A stretch of 64,000 bases of DNA from Rhodanobacter sp. (lineage in GTDB: Bacteria; Pseudomonadota; Gammaproteobacteria; Xanthomonadales; Rhodanobacteraceae): contig JASBTI010000015.1 of assembly GCA_030148505.1 (NCBI GenBank), positions 54,144 to 118,143 of the forward strand. Reading direction: 5' to 3'. A model generated the notes under the pieces. The model searched no databases, had not been told where the DNA came from, and saw only the letters and a list, made by a program, of their open reading frames with translations. Made by a program: the position numbers and the translations under genes. Shown piece after piece: positions 1 through 7,943 of the stretch. Position 1 is the stretch's first letter, and every line of letters starts with the position of its first letter.

Positions 1-2
1 GG

Positions 3-3000
3 CTGCAACTGGGCAGCCGCGGCAAGGGTTTGCACTCGCTTGCAGGCGTCAAGGCTGCAGCACCGCAATTGCTGAAGCCGGCGGCACGCCTCGCGGCCGA
101 GGTGCGTGCACGGCAACGCTTGCTGCATCCGAAACATCCGCACGCCAATCAGGCGATGCCCTCGCGGCCCCGGCCGCTGTCGCTGGCGAAGCCGGCAGGG
201 CGTCCGCTGGCTATCGGTTTCTACGTCAATTGGGATGACGGAAGCTATGCCTCGTTGAAGCGAGCATTGCCGACGCTGGATTGGGTGATTCCGACCTGGT
301 TGAGCCTCAGTGGCCCGGAGATGGCGCTGAAAACCACGCTCGACCGCCGTGCAATCGAGCTGATTCGGCGCGAAAAGCCGTCGACGCAGATCCTGCCGTT
401 GTTGCAGAACGCGGCTGACGGAACCTGGGACGGCGCCGGGTTGGCGCGTATGCTGGCCGATCCGGCGCTGCGCAAGCGGCGTATTGCGCAGATCGTCGAC
501 TTTCTTGCCAGCAACCGTCTGCAAGGCGTGACGGTGGACTTCGAGGAGGTACCCGACAGCGCGCAGAAAAACCTGCAGACATTCCTGTCGGAGTTGTCCG
601 ATGCCTTCGCCCCCCACGACTGGGGCATCGTGCTGTCAGTGCCGTTCGACGATGCCGCCTGGGACTATGCCGCGTACGCCAACATCGTCGACTTCGAGTT
701 GCTGATGGCCTACGACGAACATTGGGCGGGCAAGGACCCGGGCAGCATCGCCGGACAGGACTGGTTCGAGAGCACGCTCGACAAGCGCATGAAGGTGCTG
801 GATCCGGATCAGACCATCATCGCGCTGGGCAGCTACGGTTACGACTGGGCCAAGGGGCAGAACGCCGAGGCGCTGACCTTCCAGGACGCGATGGATCGCG
901 CAGCGGATGCGCAGGCCGAGATCGACTTCGATCCAGACAGCCGCAACCCGCATTTTTCCTACAGCGAAGACAACGGCACCGTGCACCACGTCTGGTTCCT
1001 CGACGCGGTCACCGCCTTCAACCAGATCCACGCCGCCGATACCTACCAGCCCTACGGTTATGCCGTATGGCGGCTCGGCGCCGAGGACCCCTCGATCTGG
1101 CCGTTGCTGGGCCGCGCCTACGGTGCTCCCGCGCCGCCGGAATTACGCGACATTGCGCAGGGCGAGGACATCGACATCGAAGGCGAAGGCGAGATCTTGC
1201 AGATCGCTTCTGAGCCGGCACCTGGTGCGCGTACTTTCACCCTTGAAAAGGATACCGGGGACATCGCCGGCGAGAGCTACACCCGGCTGCCCAAATCCTA
1301 TGTGATCCAGCGCGTCGGCACGCTGCCGCACAAGATCGCGTTGACCTTCGACGATGGTCCGGATCCGGAGTGGACGCCGCAGATACTGGACATCCTCAGG
1401 GCCAAACATGTGCCGGCCACCTTCTTCATCGTCGGCAAGAATGCCGAGATGTCGCCGCGTCTGGTGCAGCGCATGGTCGACGAGGGACACGATGTCGGCA
1501 ATCACACGTTTACTCACCCCAATCTCGGCGAGAGTCCATCCAGCATCGTCGCACTGGAACTCAACGCCACCCAGCGGCTATTCGAGGCACTCACCGGGCG
1601 TTCGATGCGGTTGTTCCGCGCGCCTTATTTCGGGGATGCCGAGCCGACCACGGCCGATGAACTGGTGCCGATCCAGCTGGCGCAAAAGCTGGGTTACATC
1701 GCTGTCGGCCTGCACGTCGATCCGGATGACTGGAAGCGTCCGCCGACGGCGCAGATCGTCAGCAGCGTACTGACCCAGGTCGATACCCGTAACCCCGGCC
1801 AGCATGGCCAGGTGGTGCTGCTGCACGATGGTGGCGGCGATCGCTCGCACACAGTGGCCGCGTTGCCGCAGATCATCGACGGTTTGCGCGCGCAGGGCTA
1901 CCAGTTCGTCACCGTATCCGCGCTGGCCGGACTCAGCCGCGACCAGGGTATGCCGCCGCTGCCGCCGGGTTCGCTGTCACGGCTGGCGGACCGCTCGGTG
2001 TTCTATACCCTGGGCTGGTTCGGGCACGCGCTGCGGGCGCTGTTTCTGCTGGCGATCTGGCTGGGTGTGGCACGCTTGCTGTTGCTCGGTGGTCTGGGCC
2101 TGGTCAACTGGCTGCGCGATCGTCGCCGCACGCCGCCGCCGTTGGCTGACGACCCGGCCCTGGTCTCGGTGCTGATTCCTGCCTTCAACGAGGAAAAGGT
2201 CATCGTCAGCGCGATCCGGCGCATTCTCGAGAGCCGCTATCCTGCGCTGGAAGTCATCGTCGTGGACGATGGCTCGACCGACGCCACCACGGCGGTGGTG
2301 CAGGCGAGCTATGCGAACGAACCGCGCGTCCGCCTGCTGACCATTCCCAATGGCGGCAAGGCCCACGCGGTCAATACGGCGCTGCGCGAAGCTACCGGTT
2401 CGGTGATCGTGGCACTCGATGCCGATACCCAGTTCGAGCCGGACACACTGCCGCGCCTGGTGCGCTGGTTCATCGATCCACAGGTCGGCGCGGTGGCTGG
2501 CAACGCCAAGGTCGGCAACCGAATCAACCTGATCACCTGGTGGCAGGCGCTGGAGTACATCACCGCGCAGAATCTGGAGCGCCGCGCGCTGGCGGCGCTT
2601 GGCGCGATCACGGTCGTACCCGGGGCGGTGGGCGCCTGGCGCCGCACCGCGCTCGATCAGTTGGGCGGCTTCCCCGGGGATACCCTGGCCGAGGACCAGG
2701 ACCTGACCATCGCAGTGCAGAAGGCTGGCTACCGTACCGTGTTCGACGCCGAAGCGGTGGCCTGGACCGAAGCTCCGGACAGTATGCGCGGGTTGGCCCG
2801 CCAGCGATTTCGTTGGGCCTACGGCACCTTGCAGTGCCTGTGGAAGCATCGCGATGCCACCTTCCGCCCGCGCTATGGCACGCTTGGCCTGATCGCGCTA
2901 CCGCAGGTGTGGTTGTTCCAGATCGTTTTCTCGGTGGTGTCGCCGCTGGTCGACCTGCTGCTGGTCTGGCAGATCATCTCCACCGCCATCGACTACCTGC

Positions 3001-3281
3001 AGCATCGCGGCCAATTTAATCCCGATAACCTGATCCTCGTCGGGATCTTTTACGCGGTCTTCATGGCCGTGGATCTGGCCGGTGCCGCACTGGCCTTCGC
3101 GATGGAGAAAAAAGAGCAGTGGAGCTTGCTGTGGTGGCTGGTATTGCAGCGCTTCGGCTACCGCCAGCTGATGTACTACGTGGTGGTGCGCTCAGTCTCC
3201 ACGGCGCTCCGCGGTCCCTCGGTCGGCTGGGGGCGACAGGAGCGAAAGGCTACGGTGAAGGCAAAAGCGGAAGCGGACTGA
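3..3281 (+). CDS. GH18 / NodB-type deacetylase / GT2 fusion protein (5'-partial)
   Basis: The frame is open to the left edge, so the true start lies outside the window; the TTG at 30 is unlikely to be it. Counting residues from that TTG, a GH18-like domain covers about 60-385. Its catalytic core reads GVTVDFEE (D170, E172): the last D and E of DxxDxDxE are kept, but the first two acidic positions are Q and T. A NodB/CE4 deacetylase follows (about 425-640: TFDDGP at D441/D442, metal histidines in HTFTH at 492-496, LLHDGGG). One or two membrane spans come next, then a family 2 glycosyltransferase (712 onward: DDG at 746, DAD at 797, ED at 888, QRFRW at 925) and three or more C-terminal membrane segments. 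The likely topology is hydrolase and deacetylase in the periplasm and synthase in the cytoplasm. The likely role is making, deacetylating and trimming a poly-beta-GlcNAc or chitin-like polymer, in effect PgaB-like plus PgaC-like functions in one chain. The domains are clear; the substrate is inferred. Confidence 0.85.
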   Translation: MQLGSRGKGLHSLAGVKAAAPQLLKPAARLAAEVRARQRLLHPKHPHANQAMPSRPRPLSLAKPAGRPLAIGFYVNWDDGSYASLKRALPTLDWVIPTWLSLSGPEMALKTTLDRRAIELIRREKPSTQILPLLQNAADGTWDGAGLARMLADPALRKRRIAQIVDFLASNRLQGVTVDFEEVPDSAQKNLQTFLSELSDAFAPHDWGIVLSVPFDDAAWDYAAYANIVDFELLMAYDEHWAGKDPGSIAGQDWFESTLDKRMKVLDPDQTIIALGSYGYDWAKGQNAEALTFQDAMDRAADAQAEIDFDPDSRNPHFSYSEDNGTVHHVWFLDAVTAFNQIHAADTYQPYGYAVWRLGAEDPSIWPLLGRAYGAPAPPELRDIAQGEDIDIEGEGEILQIASEPAPGARTFTLEKDTGDIAGESYTRLPKSYVIQRVGTLPHKIALTFDDGPDPEWTPQILDILRAKHVPATFFIVGKNAEMSPRLVQRMVDEGHDVGNHTFTHPNLGESPSSIVALELNATQRLFEALTGRSMRLFRAPYFGDAEPTTADELVPIQLAQKLGYIAVGLHVDPDDWKRPPTAQIVSSVLTQVDTRNPGQHGQVVLLHDGGGDRSHTVAALPQIIDGLRAQGYQFVTVSALAGLSRDQGMPPLPPGSLSRLADRSVFYTLGWFGHALRALFLLAIWLGVARLLLLGGLGLVNWLRDRRRTPPPLADDPALVSVLIPAFNEEKVIVSAIRRILESRYPALEVIVVDDGSTDATTAVVQASYANEPRVRLLTIPNGGKAHAVNTALREATGSVIVALDADTQFEPDTLPRLVRWFIDPQVGAVAGNAKVGNRINLITWWQALEYITAQNLERRALAALGAITVVPGAVGAWRRTALDQLGGFPGDTLAEDQDLTIAVQKAGYRTVFDAEAVAWTEAPDSMRGLARQRFRWAYGTLQCLWKHRDATFRPRYGTLGLIALPQVWLFQIVFSVVSPLVDLLLVWQIISTAIDYLQHRGQFNPDNLILVGIFYAVFMAVDLAGAALAFAMEKKEQWSLLWWLVLQRFGYRQLMYYVVVRSVSTALRGPSVGWGRQERKATVKAKAEAD

Positions 3282-3520
3282 TCCGGAAATCGGTTCCATT
3301 GATATCGTGCCGCTGCTCCACTGCCACATTGAATTTCGTCCTGCCATGGCGCGGGCACTCAGCTCTGAAGGTCGCCTGCATCCGGATCTGGCTTCTTTTC
3401 ATACCTGAAATCCATGGGATTTCGCCACGCGAGCATTTGGAGGATGCGCCCCGCTACTTGAGGCGAGTACGATGACCCGCGATCCATGAGGCTTGGTCGT
3501 TATCTCGGTTAGGGGGTGGC

Positions 3521-4948
3521 ATGAAACTTTACGCTTTCTGGTTGCTGACTTTATTGACTCCACTTGTAATGGGTGGTTGTGCATCTTATCTCCCAAAGAG
3601 TCACGTCGCCTCAAACTCCTTGGTGCAAGTTCGGCTGAGCGATGGCATACGCGCAGTGAAGCGGCGCGACTATACCAATGGACTGGCTGTATTCCGCCCG
3701 CTGGCCCAAGAGGGTAATGCTGAAGCTCAATATCGCCTCGGGAGGATGTACGAATATGGTCAGGGTGTTCGAAAGGATCTGGCGAAGGCAGTGCAGCTGT
3801 TTAAAAAATCTGCCGCTCAAGGCAACGGCAATGGCGAAAACAGTCTTGGCTTACGCTATCAGCAGGGTGACGGTGTTCCACAGAATTTTGATCGGGCCTT
3901 GACTCTCTATCGCCAGTCCGTCGCGCAGGGAAACCCAAAAGGCCAAAATAATCTTGCATACATGTACAACCATGGCTATGGCGTGCCGCTTGATCCCACT
4001 GAAGCTGCGCGATGGTATGAAAAATCGGCGCGTCAGGGATATGCCCTCGCGGAATACAACTTGGGCTTGATGTTTGATCAGGGGCGAGGTGTTCCGAGGG
4101 ATCATTCCAAAGCTGCCATGTGGTACCAAAAGGCTGCGTTGCAGGGCGATGCTACTGCTCAATACAATCTCGGCGTTTTGTACGACCACGGCGAAGGGGT
4201 GAGAAAAAATGTCGCCCGGGCAATTTACTGGTACCAAATGGCTGCATCACAAGGTGATGTGATGGCGGAATTCAATTTGGCCACCATCTATCAGCATGGA
4301 AGGGATGGTCAAGCGGTCGACTACGAAAAAGCGGCTGCTTGGTACCTGAAGGCTAGCTTGGATGGCGATGGTGACGCACAAAATAATCTTGGATTATTAT
4401 ATGAAAATGGTCATGGTGTAGCGAAAAATGCCGCTAAAGCTGCCGCCTTGTATCGCCAGGCAGCATTGCAAAACAATGCGGCTGCAGAGGCTAATCTTGC
4501 GCGGCTATATATGGAAGGTCGAGGTGTATCCAAAGACTATCTCAAGGCTTTCACCTGGTACGACCTGGCCGCGCGAAAGGGCAATGCCGACGCGCTTAAC
4601 GGTCTTGGCATCATGTATTCCCATGGATATGGCGTGGACCCTGATTACACGGCCGCGCTGAAACTGTATCGGGAGGCTACCCGAAAAGGTAGTTCTGACG
4701 CAATTCTTGATATGGGCGCCATGTATTTTTACGGGCAAGGTGTTTCGCACGATGTCATTGCGGCGTACGCAATGGCCAGCGTTGCGGCATCCATGAGCAA
4801 CGGCAATCAAGAAAATGCGGTTTCGAGTCTGGAAAAAGCAAAAAGACTGATGTCGAAATCGCAAATACAGTCTGGAGACAGGCTCGCCAATCAAATGAAA
4901 AAGAATGGCGTATTGGCGGTTCTGGAAATGCGTCACGAAACCCACTGA
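3521..4948 (+). CDS. Sel1-repeat lipoprotein
   Basis: The protein has 475 residues. It begins with a basic residue, a hydrophobic stretch and a Cys after GG at about residue 20, which resembles a lipoprotein signal. About ten consecutive 36-residue Sel1-like (TPR-type) repeats follow from about residue 65, each with the AxxNLGxxYxxGxGVxxD pattern, for example YNLGLMFDQGRGVPRD. Sel1 proteins are alpha-solenoid scaffolds for protein-protein contacts, and no enzymatic motif is present. An AGGGGGTGG ribosome-binding site sits just before the ATG. The 239 bases upstream, after the preceding gene, show no coding signal or clear terminator. Base composition is clearly more AT-rich than in the neighbours (codons such as AAA, AAT and TTT are common), suggesting transfer or relaxed selection. 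It is single, with no obvious operon partner. The repeat family is certain and the function unknown. Confidence 0.9.
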   Translation: MKLYAFWLLTLLTPLVMGGCASYLPKSHVASNSLVQVRLSDGIRAVKRRDYTNGLAVFRPLAQEGNAEAQYRLGRMYEYGQGVRKDLAKAVQLFKKSAAQGNGNGENSLGLRYQQGDGVPQNFDRALTLYRQSVAQGNPKGQNNLAYMYNHGYGVPLDPTEAARWYEKSARQGYALAEYNLGLMFDQGRGVPRDHSKAAMWYQKAALQGDATAQYNLGVLYDHGEGVRKNVARAIYWYQMAASQGDVMAEFNLATIYQHGRDGQAVDYEKAAAWYLKASLDGDGDAQNNLGLLYENGHGVAKNAAKAAALYRQAALQNNAAAEANLARLYMEGRGVSKDYLKAFTWYDLAARKGNADALNGLGIMYSHGYGVDPDYTAALKLYREATRKGSSDAILDMGAMYFYGQGVSHDVIAAYAMASVAASMSNGNQENAVSSLEKAKRLMSKSQIQSGDRLANQMKKNGVLAVLEMRHETH

Positions 4949-4969
4949 GCAAGAATATTGTGTTGGTCC

Positions 4970-7315
4970 TTATAGCGGCGTGAGGTTGGCGTATGCGGCG
5001 ACCAGCCATTTGCTGCCGGCCTCGGCGAAGTTGACCTGTAGTCGGGTGTGGGCGCCGCTGCCTTCGGCGCTGATCACCACGCCTTCGCCGAAGCTCGGGT
5101 GGCTCACGTGCTGACCCAGTTTCACCGGCAGGTCTTCGAGCAGCGAGGCGGATGCCGCATGGCGTGAAGCGCCAGGATACAGCGGGCGGCTGACCTGTAC
5201 CCGCGGACGTACCTCGTCGATCAACTCGGCCGGCATCTCGCCGAGAAAACGCGAGGGCCTGGCCAGCATTTCGGTGCCGTGCATGCGCCGTGATTCGGCG
5301 TGGCAGACGAACAATTTTTGGCGGGCGCGGGTGATTCCGACGTAAGCCAGTCGCCGCTCCTCTTCGAGGCGACCTTCGTCATCGACGGAACGCTGACTGG
5401 GGAACAGCCCTTCCTCCATACCGACCAGGAACACTACCGGAAACTCCAGTCCCTTGGCCGAATGCAGGGTCATCAGTTGCACACAGTCGTCCCACGCTTC
5501 GCCCTGGTTCTCGCCTGCCTCCAGCGTGGCGTGGGAAAGAAAAGCCGACAGTTCGCTCAACCCGGCGTCGAGGTCGTCCGGCGTGCGTTCGAAGCGGCTG
5601 GCCACGTTGACCAGTTCGTCCAGGTTCTCGACCCGTGACTCGGCGTTGCCGCGACTGTCCTTCTCGTAAAAGTCGCGCAGGCCAGTGTGGGTGATGGCGT
5701 GGTCGACCTGCTCGGCAAGGGTCAGGAGTTGCGAAACGGAGAGCGGAGGACAGGGAATATCGACCGCCTCCGCGTCGTCTCTCCTGTCGGCTCCGGATTG
5801 CGAGTTCGAGGTGGATGGTTCGATTCCGACGCGAGGCGGGGCGTTCCCGGTTCCCTGCTCTCCCTTGCGCGGCGCTTGTCCGGCGAAGGTTCGGGCCAGC
5901 GTGTCGATCAACAGCAAAAATGCTCTCACCGCATTTTTCGCGCGGCCCGCGAGCTCGCCGCTGACGAGCTCGTTCAGTGACGCCTCCCACATCGAGATAT
6001 TCCCGTCGCGCGCGCGACGGCGCAGCGCATCGAGGGTGCGCTCGCCGATGCCGCGCGTGGGCGTGTTCACAGCGCGCTCGAACGCGGCATCGTCGTGGCG
6101 GTTGGCGCTGAGCCGCAGATAGGCCAGTGCGTCCTTGATTTCGGCGCGCTCGAAGAAGCGCTGGCCGCCGTAGACGCGATAGGGCAGCTCGCGTTGAATC
6201 AGCTGCTCCTCGAAATTGCGCGACTGCGCGTTGGAGCGGTAGAGGATCGCGCAGTCCTTCGCGTTGCCGTGTTCGGCGATGTACTCGCGGATGCGCTCGA
6301 TCACGAAGCGCGCTTCGTCCTGCTCGTTGTAGGCCGCGTACAGGGATATCCGCTCGCCGTCCTCGCCGGCGGTCCACAGCTGTTTGCCAAGGCGACTGCC
6401 GTTGCGCTGGATAACGCTGTTGGCCGCTTTCAGGATGGTCGAGGTGGAGCGGTAGTTCTGTTCTAGCTTGATCGTGCTGGCGCCGGGAAAGTCGCGCAGG
6501 AACTGCTGCACGTTTTCGACCTTGGCGCCGCGCCAGCCGTAGATCGCCTGGTCGTCGTCGCCGACCACGAAGACCTGTCCCGACGGCGTCTGTCCGGTGG
6601 CGCCGGCCAATACCCGGATCCACGCGTATTGCAGGGTATTGGTGTCCTGGAATTCGTCGACCAGCAGGTAGCGCCAGCGTTGCTGGTAATGCGCCAGCAC
6701 GGCGGGGTTCTTCAGCCACAGCTCGTGGGCGCGCAGCAGCAGTTCGGCAAAATCCACCAGGCCGGCGCGCCGGCAAGCATCCTCGTAGCTCTGGTAGATC
6801 TGCACGAAGCTGCGGGTAACAGGGTGGTCACGGTGCTCGATGCTGGCAGGGCGCTTGCCTTCGTCCTTCCACTGGTTGATCTGCCAGCTGGCCTGACGCG
6901 GCGGGAACTTCGCGTCATCCAACCCCAGCCCGGCGACCACACGCTTGACCAGCCGCAGCTGGTCATCGGCGTCGAGAATCTGGAAAGTCTCGGGTAGTCC
7001 GGCATCTTGCCAGTGCCGCCGCAGCAGGCGATGGGCGATGCCGTGGAAGGTGCCTACGGTAAGCCCCTGGATGCCACCGGGCATCAGTGCCTCCAGTCGG
7101 GCGCGCATTTCGCCGGCGGCCTTGTTGGTGAAGGTAACCGCCAGAATCGCCCAAGGCGGTACCCGTTCGACCTGGCTCAGCCAGCCGACCCGGTGGGTCA
7201 GCACGCGGGTCTTGCCGGAGCCGGCACCGGCAAGTACCAGGTAATGACCGGGAGGGGCGCAGACGGCTTCGCGCTGGGCGTCGTTGAGCGGATCGATAAG
7301 GTGTGAGACATCCAT
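4970..7315 (-). CDS. uvrD: DNA helicase II (UvrD)
   Basis: This is an SF1A 3'-5' helicase for nucleotide-excision and mismatch repair. The N-terminus (MDVSHLIDPLNDAQREAV) matches UvrD. Walker A AGAGSGKT is at residues 29-36, with the DEFQDTN Walker B box and the late motifs SAKGLEFPVVF and VGITRARQKLF. The C-terminal tail (HPSFGEGVV...) is the UvrD-type RNA-polymerase-binding Tudor-like domain. At 781 residues it is about 60 longer than the E. coli enzyme. Most of the excess is a 42-codon, low-complexity, in-frame insertion at about residues 485-526 inside the 2B domain, encoded by a palindromic DNA element (separate entry). The insertion lies in a non-catalytic surface region, so the helicase is probably functional. 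The gene ends 22 bases past the convergent Sel1 gene. Confidence 0.97.
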   Translation of the reverse strand: MDVSHLIDPLNDAQREAVCAPPGHYLVLAGAGSGKTRVLTHRVGWLSQVERVPPWAILAVTFTNKAAGEMRARLEALMPGGIQGLTVGTFHGIAHRLLRRHWQDAGLPETFQILDADDQLRLVKRVVAGLGLDDAKFPPRQASWQINQWKDEGKRPASIEHRDHPVTRSFVQIYQSYEDACRRAGLVDFAELLLRAHELWLKNPAVLAHYQQRWRYLLVDEFQDTNTLQYAWIRVLAGATGQTPSGQVFVVGDDDQAIYGWRGAKVENVQQFLRDFPGASTIKLEQNYRSTSTILKAANSVIQRNGSRLGKQLWTAGEDGERISLYAAYNEQDEARFVIERIREYIAEHGNAKDCAILYRSNAQSRNFEEQLIQRELPYRVYGGQRFFERAEIKDALAYLRLSANRHDDAAFERAVNTPTRGIGERTLDALRRRARDGNISMWEASLNELVSGELAGRAKNAVRAFLLLIDTLARTFAGQAPRKGEQGTGNAPPRVGIEPSTSNSQSGADRRDDAEAVDIPCPPLSVSQLLTLAEQVDHAITHTGLRDFYEKDSRGNAESRVENLDELVNVASRFERTPDDLDAGLSELSAFLSHATLEAGENQGEAWDDCVQLMTLHSAKGLEFPVVFLVGMEEGLFPSQRSVDDEGRLEEERRLAYVGITRARQKLFVCHAESRRMHGTEMLARPSRFLGEMPAELIDEVRPRVQVSRPLYPGASRHAASASLLEDLPVKLGQHVSHPSFGEGVVISAEGSGAHTRLQVNFAEAGSKWLVAAYANLTPL
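5738..5863. repeat. In-frame palindromic (foldback) element inside uvrD
   Basis: The segment is 126 bp, exactly 42 codons. Its ends are inverted: GGAGAGC-GGAGGA-CAGGGAA at 5738-5757 against TTCCCTGCTCTCC at 5851-5863, differing only by the six extra bases GGAGGA. Inside this, CCGCCTCCGCGTCG (5764-5777) pairs with CGACGCGAGGCGG (5827-5839) apart from one base. The whole forms a long imperfect hairpin. It coincides with the part of UvrD that has no counterpart in E. coli UvrD. This resembles a REP/MITE-like element that has become translated, as described for Rickettsia palindromic elements. No target-site duplication is obvious. Confidence 0.6.
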
Positions 7316-7340
7316 CCTGTCGATTGTAACGGGCGCGCAA

Positions 7341-7367
7341 AAGAAAACCGCCGCATGGCGGCGGTTT
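7341..7367 (-). terminator. Rho-independent terminator after the DUF3185-like gene
   Basis: The perfect 10-bp stem AAACCGCCGC / GCGGCGGTTT has a 3-base loop. On the minus strand it is followed by a T-rich run (TTTTCTTTT). It lies 18 bases downstream of the stop codon at 7385 and upstream of uvrD, so it separates the two genes. Confidence 0.85.
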
Positions 7368-7384
7368 CTGCAGGCTGGGGTAGT

Positions 7385-7603
7385 TCAGCGCTTCCTGACG
7401 AAGCCGCCGATCGCCAGCAGTGCGCCGACCACCACCCCGGCAATACCCACCCATTGCGGCACACCCTTGTCGTGCGTGGCGGTAAGCTTGGCCGAGCCAA
7501 TCTGGGCGACGGTATCGGTGGCCTGGTAGCTGGCATGGCCAGCAATGATCCAGATGCCTGCGATCAACAAGACGATGCCGATAATGATCAGGCCTGCGCG
7601 CAT
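7385..7603 (-). CDS. Small membrane protein, DUF3185-like
   Basis: This 72-residue protein begins MRAGLIIIGIVLLIAG. It has two predicted transmembrane helices (about 3-20 and 50-68) joined by a polar loop containing ATDTVAQ, and ends in a short basic tail (RKR). The arrangement (helix, short Ser/Asp/Thr-rich loop, helix) resembles the DUF3185 family of inner-membrane proteins of unknown function. The ATG at 7603 is preceded by GAGGAG at good spacing. The reading frame stays open further upstream, but that part is Arg/Pro-rich and overlaps the small RNA gene, so it is not taken as coding. A strong terminator follows. Confidence 0.75.
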   Translation of the reverse strand: MRAGLIIIGIVLLIAGIWIIAGHASYQATDTVAQIGSAKLTATHDKGVPQWVGIAGVVVGALLAIGGFVRKR

Positions 7604-7683
7604 GGTGACTCTCCTCGTGAGTGTGCAGTGAGTATGCCTGCTGCTACCGTGCACAAAAAGTACACGGCTCGCGGGACGCAGCC

Positions 7684-7722
7684 AAAAAATGGCCCCGAAG
7701 GCTAGGGGGAGCCTTCGGGGCC
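7684..7722 (-). terminator. Strong Rho-independent terminator (3' end of the candidate small RNA)
   Basis: A perfect 13-bp stem GGCCCCGAAGGCT / AGCCTTCGGGGCC (7691-7722) has a 6-base loop. It is followed on the minus strand by ATTTTTT. It would stop both the small RNA and read-through from polA, whose stop codon is about 220 bases upstream. Confidence 0.92.
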
Positions 7723-7850
7723 GTGGAGGCGAGACCCAGGGGAGAGGTTCGCGTCCGGTCGGCGGCTCAGGGAGGTGAGCCAGCCTGTGGATGCCGTTGC
7801 GTGCATCCGAAGACTTTGAACGCGGTTTGGTGGGAAAGTTGCGGACTCGC
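7684..7850 (-). ncRNA. Candidate small RNA with C-rich loops, downstream of polA (sX13-like)
   Basis: This lies in a 340-base region without a protein gene, between polA and the small membrane protein. Read on the minus strand it forms a string of hairpins. ACTTT/AAAGT (7813-7839) has a loop starting CCCACC. GGATGC/GCATCC is at 7789-7808. GGCTCA/TGAGCC (7764-7781) has loop CCTCCC. GCGAACC/GGT-TCGC (7729-7752) has loop TCTCCCCTG. A terminator hairpin with loop CCCCCT and a T-run ends it. An AT-rich promoter-like stretch with a possible -10 (AATATT, 7856-7861) lies just upstream, which puts the 5' end near 7850. C-rich loops that pair with G-rich ribosome-binding sites are the hallmark of the Xanthomonas small RNA sX13, which as I recall is also encoded beside polA. 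The terminator is certain; the 5' end is a guess. Confidence 0.6.
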
Positions 7851-7943
7851 AAAGAAATATTTATCGACGATTCATATCATGAAAGATTAACCTGCAAGCT
7901 ATTGTTGTGGCTCGGATTCAACCGGCGTGCCGGAATCAATGGC

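Noticed and set aside
5805..5835. GGTTCGATTCC within the uvrD insertion, suggesting a tRNA-derived element
   Set aside because: No T-stem pairing and no other tRNA arms; it is a short chance match inside the foldback element.
7739..7760. GGTTCGCGTCC looked like a tRNA T-loop
   Set aside because: The flanking bases do not form a 5-bp T-stem, and no acceptor or anticodon arms fit; the region is better explained as a small RNA hairpin on the other strand.
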